In this document: positions 12,701 to 20,919 of the stretch, piece by piece
Layout: each line of letters opens with the position of its first letter
Numbering within the stretch: the first letter of the stretch is position 1
Origin: Anaeramoeba flamelloides
Taxonomy: Eukaryota > Metamonada > Anaeramoebidae
Length of the DNA stretch: 64,000 bases
NCBI GenBank assembly: GCA_027625915.1
Contig: JANTQA010000016.1
Location: forward strand, 67,001-131,000
Reading direction: 5' to 3'
The notes under the pieces: generated by a model
Told to the model about the DNA's origin: nothing
The model's database searches: none
The model's input: only the letters and a program-made list of their open reading frames with translations
Program-made: the position numbers and the translations under genes

Positions 12701-15700
12701 AATTAAATGAAATCGAAATCATTTTAAATCAGCATAAATTTATTGAAAATTCAATTGTTATTCCCAACTCGGCTGAAACCCCCACACATTTGGTTGCCTT
12801 TATAATTAAAAGGAAAACTAACAATAACAACTTTAATCAAAAAACCATCATCGATTATTTAAAACAATATTTGCCCTTTTATATGATTCCAAACCAATTT
12901 AATTTATTAAAGGAATTCCCCTTGACCTTTCATGGCAAAATTGATAGAAAGGAATTACAAAAAATATTACCCACCTCCAGATCCATGAAAGAAATAATAA
13001 AGGATAATTTTTTAGACTGTGAAAATAGCACAATCAAAAATTTAAAAATTACAAATTTAAAGAATTCAATGGAAAATATTTTTAATTTAACGAATTTTAT
13101 TAAAGAAAGCTGGAGAATTTTATTCAATAAAAACCAAATAGATTTAAATAATGACAATTTTTTAAATACAATTAATATTAATTTTTTTAAAATAAATCAA
13201 TTTTTAAATATTTTACAATCCTTAAGAATACCTAGATATTTAATTTTTAAATACCCGACAATAACTAAATTAATTGAAACAATTTTAGATTTTTCAATTG
13301 ATGATATAAATAAGAATAATAACCAACTGATAATACCCTTATCCTTTTCACAAAATCAATTATTATTTTTATTTAACAAAAATCAATTAAATAAAAATAA
13401 TTATAACATTAAATTACAATTTAATGAAAACACTTTTAATTTACAAATATTAAAAAAATCTTTGGAAATTATTCTGAATAAATATAAGATTTTAAAAATA
13501 AATATAACAAATGATAAAAATGGAAATAAATTATTAGTAGATAATTTAAATGAGAAAAATGATATTATTACATTTTTTAAAATTAAAAAATTTTTGAAAA
13601 AGGAAATAAAAGAAGAAATACATTTATGGTGTAATAAAGAATTAGATATTGGGAAAGATAAATTATTTAAAATCTGTTTATTCAATTCAAATGATAAAGA
13701 TTATTTTTTAATTTTCAAATTTAATATTGTATTAATTGATAATTATTCAAGAAATAAAATAGTAAAAGATTTTATTAGTATTTACAATTTCTTTTTAAAT
13801 GAAAACAAAAATGGAAATGAAAATGAAAATCAAAATAAAAATTCAAATGAGAATGAAACTGTAAATAAAATAAAAACAAACGAAAGGGAAAATATAACTA
13901 TAAATAAAATAAAAAATGAAAATGAAAATATAAATATAAATACAAAAAAAATCAACAATCAAAAAAACAAGACATCATTAATTAATACTCAAACGGACAA
14001 TTTCCTTTCATTAGATTTTATCTGTTGGCAAAAACTAATCCAAAATAAACAACATTTAAAGAATAACAGATATTATAATTTGCAAATAATTAATAATGAA
14101 TTACAAGAATTAAATACCAAAAAATATTTTTATAATTTAGATTCAAATTTTTTAATTAGATTAAAAAATTTCAGCAACAAATTAAATATTAATTATTTTC
14201 AATTAATGATTACTCTTTTTGCAATATACATTTCACAAATTACCGGCAATAATGATATTTGTATTTTTTCAAAAATTAATAATAGAGAAACAATAAAAAA
14301 TAAAAAAATTCAGCAAATAATTGGATTGATGGAAATTATTTTCCCATTTAGTTTTAATTTCCAAAATTCTAATGATTTATTAATTATTAGTTTATTAAAA
14401 AAATATCAAAAAAATATCAATAATATTTTTAATAACAAAAAGAATATAAGAAATAAAATCTTATTAAACCAACGAAACAACCAAAAAAAATATTTTTTTA
14501 AGATTATTAACCCCAAAAATTTATCTACTGATGAAAATGATAACGAAGAACAAGAAAAGGGAAACGATTGCTTTAAAAGAGAAATAGTTACCAATTGCAC
14601 TCTTGAAAACAATTTTCAATTGTCATTAATTATTGATGAAATAAATAACAAATTTAGATTTATATATCAAACAAGCATTTATAATAAACAAAAAATTGAA
14701 AAATTGACAGGAAATCTGATTTCATTTTGTAATTGCTTAATTAAAGATCATCAAGATTTAACCCTTTCAGAATATTCTCTGAAATTAAATAAATCAATTC
14801 ATAAATATCCAATAATTAAAAGGCAAGATACCCTTATTAACATTAATATAAGTCAATATTTAAATCCAATTAAATTATTAAAAAATAATCGAAAAACACA
14901 GGCAATTAACCAAAATATTAATTTTTCATTTGTTTCTCCAGACAAGAATAAGAATATGAAGAAAAATTTAAATTGGAAACAATTGGACGAACAAAGTGAT
15001 ATATTTGCAAATTATTTAATCTCATTAAATATTAAACAAAATGAAAAAATTGGTGTTTTGTTCAGGCCTTCAATAAAATTTATAATAATATTATTTTCCA
15101 TTTTAAAAATTAATTGTTGTATTTTACCCATTGATATTACATTTCCAAAAAGAAAAATTAAGAAAATTCTCTTATTAAGTAAAGTTAAATATTTAATTAA
15201 CCCAATGAAAAAATTTAATAATTTTAAGAAGGATCAATTAGCCAATATACAATATATTATTTTTTTTCCAATTAACGAAATTCTTCAAAAGAAATTTCCC
15301 TTGGATGGTATTAAACATTTTCAAGTTGAAAAAGGTCAAGTGGGAGAGAAAAATATAAGCATAATTAATACTGAAAAAGAAAAAGAAAAGGAAATAGAAA
15401 AAGAAAACAAAAACGAAACTTCTTTTATATTTTCAAACAATTCCAAAAATTTAAAACCCGAATTAATTAAAACAACTTTACAAAATATTATTTCAAATTT
15501 AATATCTTTAAATAAGAAATTAAATATTTCAAATAATGAAATAATATTAAAAATCTCAAATCAAACTGATCAAGAATTTATTAATGAAATATTTTTTTCT
15601 TTGCTTTTTGGAAACCCGATAATATTTTTAAATTCAAATTCTCAAAATAAAAACACTTTATTAAATTTTGACAACACTTTAATAAATGTAATTAAATGTG

Positions 15701-18048
15701 ATGACGATTATTTAATGGATATTGATATTTGCAAAAAAATTTTTAATTTTGATTCGGTTACAAAATTAATACTAAGATCTAATTTTAATGTTAATAATAA
15801 TTTCCAAGCAAATAATAATACCATTATAAAAAACATTAAATTATGTAATTCTAAAAAAATAAAAATATTTAATATTTATGGTACATTTGAAACAAATCAA
15901 TTATCATCATTGAATTTAATAAATCATCAAATACAAAACAAAGAGAATTCAAATATTAATATAAATCAATGCATAGTTGGTAAACCATTACTAAACTCTC
16001 TAATTTATATTTTGGATTCCAATTTAAAATTATGCCCATTTTTAGTCAAAAACGAAATATATTTAGGAGGGCTAGGGTTAAGTTTAGGTTATTTAAACAA
16101 CTTAGAGTTAACGAAATTAAAATTTATTCCAAACCCTTTTGAAAAAGATGGATTAATTTTCAAAACAGGAGATTTTGGCAGATATTTATTAAATGGTGAT
16201 ATTGAATTTTTGGGAAGAAAAGATAACCAAATCAAAATCAAGGGGCATCGAATTGAATTAAATGAAATCGAAATCATTTTAAATCAGCATAAATTTATTG
16301 AAAATTCAATTGTTATTCCCAACTCGATTGAAAATCCGACTCATCTGATTGCTATAATTGAAACTAATATTAAGCTAAGCAATAATACTAAATTAAATAC
16401 TGTTAACAAAATTAATAAACAAATAATCATGGATTATTTAACAAAATATTTTCCCTTTTATATGCACCCTAAAAAAATTATTTTTAAACAAAATCTCCCA
16501 ATAAAATTATTAAATAATTATAATAAAATGAAGATCCAAAAATATTTTAACAAAATTGCTCATAAAAATGATTACAAGGGCATAAAAGATAATAATGATA
16601 AAAATGACGAAACTATTTTAATTGTCCCACAAAACGAAAACAAATCAAAAACAAATTTAAATGAAATATTTAAAGTAATGAAAACCATTGAAGAAATTTG
16701 GAAAGAATTATTAAAAATCGATTCGATCGATCCTTTTCATAATAATTTTTTCCAAATTGGTGGCAATTCAATGATGGTTGTTGAGCTAATACACAGAATC
16801 CAAAATAAATTAGGGAAAAAAATAAAACCATCAACGTTCTTTTCAAATCCAACAATAATTGGTATACTGGAATCGCTCGATTATTCACTGATCCCCAAAA
16901 AGCAAAACCATTATTTCCAATTACAAAATGATCTTCAATTGGATCCCGAAATTAAACCAAAAAAAGACCCCCAATTAATTGAGAACCATAAAAAAGTACT
17001 AAGTCAAAACCCAAAAATATTTATTACAGGCGGGAATGGATTTTTGGGTAGTTCAATTTTATTTGAATTGGTGAAGAAATATCCAAAATCAGAAATTTAT
17101 TGTGGAATCCGAGGTACCGATATTGAACACGCAACGTCAAGACTGAAATATAATTTACAGAAATATTCAATAAAAATAAATATGAAGAATATTAAAATTT
17201 TAAATACCGATTTGACAGAACCATTTTTGGGTTTGGAAAAATCTGTTTTCCTAAAATTAGCTCAGGAGATTGATTTAATATTCCATTGCGCTGCTAATAT
17301 ATCATTGGTTGAAAGTTATGAATCCATCAGAAAGGTTAATGTCCAGGGGACAATTGAAATGTTAAAATTGGCTTGCTTAAAAAAGTTAAAAATCTTTTGT
17401 TATATTTCAACAATTTCAATACTAAGCTTTGGCACAACATTAGATAAGATTCCTAATGAAAACTCCCAACTAAAATTTAATGACCTTCTATTACATTCCG
17501 GATACGTTACGTCCAAATTCGTCGCTGAAAATTTAGTTCGGACTGCTTCAAAGAGGGGGTTGCCAGCTATAATATTTAGACCCGGTAGAATCGGTTGGAA
17601 CTCAAGAAATGGTTGCCACAATGAAAAGGATTTATTAATCAGATTTTTGAAAACTTGTATCAAGATTAATAATTACCCCAAAACTGATGTCGTTCTTGAA
17701 TTTACCCCCGTAGACTTCATCGCTAATCAAATCATCAATTTGTTACAAGCAATAAACTTTGGTAAAACATTCCATTTGATTGATAGAATCGGTATAAAAT
17801 TTTCCAAAATTATTTCTTTAATGGGCAGTTCAGTAAAAATTGTGGAAATACAAAAGTGGAGACAACTTATCCAGAAACATAACTTGGGAATGTTAATTTC
17901 ATTAATAGAAATGGAACAATTAGGCAATGAAGAAATCCATATCGATAATGAATTTACCATTCAAAATTTAAAAAAAAATAATGCTTATAAAAGTTTTATA
18001 CATCAAAATGCTTTTAAAATTTTTCTTAACAATGTGATGAATCATTAA
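9748..18048 (+). CDS. NRPS-like megasynthase, C-A-T-C-A-T-reductase
   Basis: A 2766-aa intronless multidomain enzyme of the non-ribosomal peptide synthetase type; the predicted product is an amino-acid- or peptide-derived aldehyde or alcohol released by NAD(P)H reduction. Domains: condensation C1 about 25-480 with HHLLIDA (H153, H154, D158); adenylation A1 about 535-1075 with YTSGTTGKPKG (717-727), FDAS (D764), MYGPTE (865-870), TGD (955-957) and A10 lysine K1064; carrier T1 about 1095-1170, whose serine position reads Asn1145; C2 about 1185-1690, whose HH motif is lost (NIVLID, D1331); A2 about 1725-2260 without a P-loop-type A3 motif; carrier T2 about 2308-2375 with GGNS (Ser2341); thioester reductase about 2420-2766 with TGGNGFLG (2427-2434) and Tyr2586-xxx-Lys2590. 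D764 matches the Asp that binds the alpha-amino group in GrsA-type domains, so an alpha-amino acid substrate is inferred. The architecture resembles a Lys2-type A-T-R enzyme with added modules. The start ATG precedes a Lys/Glu-rich leader. Stop is TAA. No phosphopantetheinyl transferase is in the window. Confidence 0.93.
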   Translation: MSETEIQKEKETQKEKEKEKEKKADEIPVSHHQLRLWLDCQRSDPRRHNLISIHSFEGELSKEKLEESFKKVISNNEVLTHYFYESKGKIYQKSDLTATERCFKEMTLGKETFEEKTRKKYCKNFDLSKAPLIKGYFIADQKTEKKYFMIICHHLLIDALSTFVFFKQLSALYNDFPSKLVFRNKTNLVDYLKDEQLLLKTRETVCKEYWKRRLVSCSLDHQFFPISLKNDVAKENKETNQNFGQRYRFSLNPRVAFSLLKKLTINNVRISIFEFLASALSVLLYKYSNEKDIVFGYSSGMQYRRGSFEKYKELMCFMVNDLPFRIPIERDSSFEQHLLKVHNLRIADRNYQDYPLDSLINSLNSNNLFDGFQISLAQSTFASPLLELKNIKCKVIDYQIPTFDEGKLAFLYEATKTGLEFAIDYHSKSFSRQFINYISVHLLKIIETYNQNSQILISEINILSEFEMKLLLKISTGINTQRIDSKDPININQNLTKNINEKYQERGNENDLKIINEIQNKNSMEEKIDLINIWIQNVFQNPNSTCLIDYSKTYSYLEIAKFVSLLSKELKPLQRVVVYLDPSRLSLISLLTTLTKGSCYIPIDPEYPDERTEYILKDCNVNTIFTEFKYSERIKKIIQKIDSLNDNDNDNDKDKENDNDNDNDNKSKSKNNINIKKLKIIYLDQFENAIDFQKDFDFLLSTQSIMNLNKEIAYIIYTSGTTGKPKGVLITYGNISMRIVDLINIYSLNGFTEVFLLLASTSFDASLEDLLLPIVTKNSLIISPRDELFDIKKIIKLISKYKITHLNHVPSYFEMFIKFLEKNINYQKYCKSINRIICGGENLSMDLSIRILKIFTDQKFQLFNMYGPTEITIDASYKIINPITPSSSVISIGKPLPNTQVLILDSNLKLCPFLVKGEIYLAGLGLSLGYLNNLELTKLKFIPNPFEKDGLIFKTGDFGRYLLNGDIEFLGRKDNQIKIKGHRIELNEIEIILNQHKFIENSIVIPNSAETPTHLVAFIIKRKTNNNNFNQKTIIDYLKQYLPFYMIPNQFNLLKEFPLTFHGKIDRKELQKILPTSRSMKEIIKDNFLDCENSTIKNLKITNLKNSMENIFNLTNFIKESWRILFNKNQIDLNNDNFLNTININFFKINQFLNILQSLRIPRYLIFKYPTITKLIETILDFSIDDINKNNNQLIIPLSFSQNQLLFLFNKNQLNKNNYNIKLQFNENTFNLQILKKSLEIILNKYKILKINITNDKNGNKLLVDNLNEKNDIITFFKIKKFLKKEIKEEIHLWCNKELDIGKDKLFKICLFNSNDKDYFLIFKFNIVLIDNYSRNKIVKDFISIYNFFLNENKNGNENENQNKNSNENETVNKIKTNERENITINKIKNENENININTKKINNQKNKTSLINTQTDNFLSLDFICWQKLIQNKQHLKNNRYYNLQIINNELQELNTKKYFYNLDSNFLIRLKNFSNKLNINYFQLMITLFAIYISQITGNNDICIFSKINNRETIKNKKIQQIIGLMEIIFPFSFNFQNSNDLLIISLLKKYQKNINNIFNNKKNIRNKILLNQRNNQKKYFFKIINPKNLSTDENDNEEQEKGNDCFKREIVTNCTLENNFQLSLIIDEINNKFRFIYQTSIYNKQKIEKLTGNLISFCNCLIKDHQDLTLSEYSLKLNKSIHKYPIIKRQDTLININISQYLNPIKLLKNNRKTQAINQNINFSFVSPDKNKNMKKNLNWKQLDEQSDIFANYLISLNIKQNEKIGVLFRPSIKFIIILFSILKINCCILPIDITFPKRKIKKILLLSKVKYLINPMKKFNNFKKDQLANIQYIIFFPINEILQKKFPLDGIKHFQVEKGQVGEKNISIINTEKEKEKEIEKENKNETSFIFSNNSKNLKPELIKTTLQNIISNLISLNKKLNISNNEIILKISNQTDQEFINEIFFSLLFGNPIIFLNSNSQNKNTLLNFDNTLINVIKCDDDYLMDIDICKKIFNFDSVTKLILRSNFNVNNNFQANNNTIIKNIKLCNSKKIKIFNIYGTFETNQLSSLNLINHQIQNKENSNININQCIVGKPLLNSLIYILDSNLKLCPFLVKNEIYLGGLGLSLGYLNNLELTKLKFIPNPFEKDGLIFKTGDFGRYLLNGDIEFLGRKDNQIKIKGHRIELNEIEIILNQHKFIENSIVIPNSIENPTHLIAIIETNIKLSNNTKLNTVNKINKQIIMDYLTKYFPFYMHPKKIIFKQNLPIKLLNNYNKMKIQKYFNKIAHKNDYKGIKDNNDKNDETILIVPQNENKSKTNLNEIFKVMKTIEEIWKELLKIDSIDPFHNNFFQIGGNSMMVVELIHRIQNKLGKKIKPSTFFSNPTIIGILESLDYSLIPKKQNHYFQLQNDLQLDPEIKPKKDPQLIENHKKVLSQNPKIFITGGNGFLGSSILFELVKKYPKSEIYCGIRGTDIEHATSRLKYNLQKYSIKINMKNIKILNTDLTEPFLGLEKSVFLKLAQEIDLIFHCAANISLVESYESIRKVNVQGTIEMLKLACLKKLKIFCYISTISILSFGTTLDKIPNENSQLKFNDLLLHSGYVTSKFVAENLVRTASKRGLPAIIFRPGRIGWNSRNGCHNEKDLLIRFLKTCIKINNYPKTDVVLEFTPVDFIANQIINLLQAINFGKTFHLIDRIGIKFSKIISLMGSSVKIVEIQKWRQLIQKHNLGMLISLIEMEQLGNEEIHIDNEFTIQNLKKNNAYKSFIHQNAFKIFLNNVMNH
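11680..11747 (+). repeat. Coding Asp/Asn codon repeat in A1 domain
   Basis: A run of GACAAC-type hexamers codes for alternating Asn and Asp with a short Lys/Glu interruption, inside the adenylation domain between its A2 and A3 core motifs. It is a low-complexity insertion that lengthens a surface loop; similar Asn/Lys/Glu-rich insertions occur in C2 (about 13800-13970) and A2. Confidence 0.8.
12454..12771 (+). repeat. Internal duplicate block, A1 copy
   Basis: This 318-bp coding block covers the A7-A8 region of adenylation domain 1 and is matched at 16009-16326 in A2. I count six mismatches, all in the first third; the last ~195 bp are identical. Sequence on both sides diverges abruptly. Confidence 0.95.
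16009..16326 (+). repeat. Internal duplicate block, A2 copy
   Basis: Partner of 12454-12771 at a constant offset of 3555 bp in the same reading frame. It puts intact TGDFGRY and KIKGHRIELNEIE motifs into an adenylation domain whose ATP-binding loop and GPTE motif are eroded. Confidence 0.95.
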
Positions 18049-20633
18049 TTAGAAATTTTGTTTCAGCTAGAATTTTGAAAATTAATTAAAGACAATATTG
18101 TTTTTTTTTTTTAAAAAATTAAAAAAAAAAGTATTAATTATAATAGATATTTGGATATTAATATGAATTATAAATAAATTGCATGTTTTGATAAAATAAT
18201 TTATAGCCGGTTTATTATTGAATCTTTTTTTTTTTTTTTTGAATAACTAATTATATTTCCATCTATAATAAATTATTTATTTATTTTTTACAATATTTTT
18301 TTTATATTTTAAAATTACAATCTATCAGTAAAATAAACTCTAAAGTGAAATTTAAATTTGTAATGATAAAATACAAAGAAATATTTTTTTTATTTTAAAT
18401 AAAAACATTTAAACTAAAGTTTCATATAATTTTATTTATTTATTTTTTTTATTCTTTTTTAGTGAGTATCATATTTTGTTTTCCATTATTCAGTTTCCAA
18501 TTATTTAATATGCCTCTAACTTTCAAGCCTAAAACCTGGGATTTCCAAAACCTGGAAATTAAATTTTTTTGATCAATTGAAAATTTTTGTAAAAAGTTAA
18601 AAATATAATCCCATTTTGGCAGATACAATATATAAATTATTGAGTAAACAATTAATTGTTCTAATTGGGGTATTTATTCAATATTCTATATCTATTTATT
18701 TTAACCTGTTGGTAAATTTAGAAATTAAAAAAAAATCCCAAATTTGTAAAATTAAGAGAGAATTTGACAGGAAATGAAAATATGATGTTTTGGAATAATT
18801 CTAAAGATAAATAATAAATTTAGCGGGGGGGGGGGTATCTATGAAGATAATTTCTTTGATTTTACATTCTTAAAATAAAAATTTTATTTTTTTAAGATCT
18901 TTTCTTCAATAATTATTAATTCAAAATTTTATTTTTAAATTTGGATTATTTTGATAAAAAATTTTGGACCTTAAAGATTTCCCTATTTTTTAGGGCAAAT
19001 TTAAAATGACAAAATTCGTTTCTCAAATTAAAATTTCTTCTTATATTTTAAATTGATAAAAAATATTTTTATTTTAAATGGTAATAATAAAATTAGATTT
19101 TCGTTTGATGTCCAATTCTCTCTTAATTTTACAAATTTGGGATTTTTTTTTAATTTCTAAATTTACCAACAGGCTAAAATAAATATATTTAGAATATTGA
19201 ATGAAATACCCCAATTAGAACAATTAATTGTTTACTCAATAATTTATATATTTATATTTTAAATTGGATTTCTTTTTGACTTTTTATTTATATTTTCAAT
19301 TCTTCAGAAAAATATATTTTCCAGGTCTTTGAAATTTCAAGGTTTTAGGTTTGGCAGCAAATACAAGAACAAAAAATCTAAAAATACTTTTATAAGAAAT
19401 TGTTTTATTTTTCAGAATTTGTTACATCCCTTCAATAAAATAACTAATAAGATTAATAAAACTTGTATACAGCAACTCATCTTTAATGATTATTATTGGA
19501 TAAGTCAACATTATAATCTTGATGTGTTTTTATTTAAAATTTAACACTTTAAGAAATTTAAACCTTAAAAAATAGATTTCATGATTATTCCTTGAATGAC
19601 ATACCCAAATCCTCTTTATGGTGAAAAAGCAAAAAATAAAAAATTGAAAAGAAAAAAGGAAAATAAAAAAACGAAAAAAAAAAATCTAAATAGGTCAAGA
19701 ATTAGCAATTGGTAAAAAATCATAAAAAACAACAAAAAAATTCCAATTTGGGGTTTCAATTATACTTTTGATCTTGTTAATATAAGTTAATCTAGAATAC
19801 TCTAACAATAATTGTTTTCAAATGAATTATTCAAAAAAATTTGTGAAACTTCTAAATTATGTAACCTCGTAGAACTGAAAACTAATATTGGAGAAAGAAA
19901 AAATGGCTTAAAACAATGTAATTTAGAGAAAAACTTTAATATTATAAAATTAATGGTTTTTTTTGGATTTTGATTTACAAGCATGTTTATTGATCGACTA
20001 AATTAGAAATACGAAATTCTTCTTATAAAATTATGAAAATTAAAAGGAAATTATTTTATTTCTTAATTCTCTTACTTTCTAATTTATACTCAAGTATATT
20101 TAAACAATTTCCCTCAACTATAGATTTATTTAAAATGGAGTGAAAGTGGGTGTAATATGGGGATTCTGATTTTCAAAACATTTTAAGGTATCTTTCAAAA
20201 GTGGATTTTGTAAAAAGTTTGTATAAATATCAAAATTTTGTAAAAAACTCCAAATTTTAAATGATAATAAGATTTCTGAACCCATCATTTCTTTAAGAGT
20301 TTAAAGAGGCTGTATGTCGTAATAGTAAGTAGTATTTGATGAACACAAAATATAGATAGACTTAAATTGTTGGAGAAAAATGTTTCATAATTATCTTGAT
20401 TTTTGTGAACATTTATATTTGATCCTTCATTTTTCAAATTTCATTTTTCATAACAAAACTTGAAGAAACCAGGGTCATTCATACTTATTGTTTAATGTTA
20501 GTTTCTTAGGTTATCTCCTGTTTGAGTTTTCTGGAAAAAAGAAACATAACTTAGTATAAATGGAAAGACCAATTTTATCAAGTATTACTGGTTAATTTTT
20601 AAAACTGAAATTAACTAAAAAAGAAAACAATCA
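18049..20633. other. Intergenic region downstream of the megasynthase
   Basis: No gene is supported. It begins with T- and A-rich 3' flank, contains the 830-bp inverted repeat at 18526-19355, and ends in moderately AT-rich sequence leading to the small frame at 20634. Confidence 0.6.
18526..19355. mobile_element. 830-bp inverted-repeat element with G11 in the loop
   Basis: The left arm (about 18526-18766) and the right arm (about 19112-19355) are inverted copies. Matched blocks are GCCTAAAACCTGG / CCAAACCTAAAACC at the outer edge, then ATAAATTATTGAGTAAACAA, CTGTTGGTAAATTTAGAAAT and AATTTGTAAAATTAAGAGAG. The spacer of about 345 bp holds eleven consecutive G (18825-18835). The arms differ in an internal stretch near their outer thirds. 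No protein or target duplication is evident, so it is likely a MITE or foldback element. Confidence 0.75.
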
Positions 20634-20783
20634 ATGAAGACTCAGTCACCTATTGGTAATACAGACACTGGAAATCAAACCACTAAACAATCAAATAAAT
20701 CCAGTCTTGGTATTGGAGAAATGATCAAAAAAACACTTTATTCGGTTTTAAATAAAACAAAAATGTCTGCTGAAATAAAATAA
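20634..20783 (+). CDS. Small open frame, 49 aa, unrecognised
   Basis: ATG to TAA encodes a polar 49-aa peptide rich in Thr, Ser, Asn and Lys (starts MKTQSPIGNTDTGNQTTKQS, ends NKTKMSAEIK). Its base composition and codon mix look more coding-like than the flanks. It ends 136 bp before the histone deacetylase start codon on the same strand, so it could be an upstream frame in that gene's leader, a small gene of its own, or chance. No family is recognised. Confidence 0.35.
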   Translation: MKTQSPIGNTDTGNQTTKQSNKSSLGIGEMIKKTLYSVLNKTKMSAEIK

Positions 20784-20919
20784 CAGCGCAAAACAGTCAA
20801 AAAAAAAACAAAATAGAGTGTGTTTACGAACTCTCAAACATTTGCTTTTAGAAATATTTTTCATTTTCTTCAAACCTTTTTTGTTTTTTGTGAGAATTGT
20901 TTTACTTTGTTTGATTTAC

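Noticed and set aside
12534-12722. Identical 62-aa antisense frames at 12534-12722 and 16089-16277
   Set aside because: They are shadows of the converted block in the megasynthase, not a duplicated small gene.
20818-20919. Longer HDAC N-terminus with a hydrophobic leader
   Set aside because: The extension is T-rich leader sequence; the family begins close to [18 protein letters not shown] and class I deacetylases have no signal peptide.
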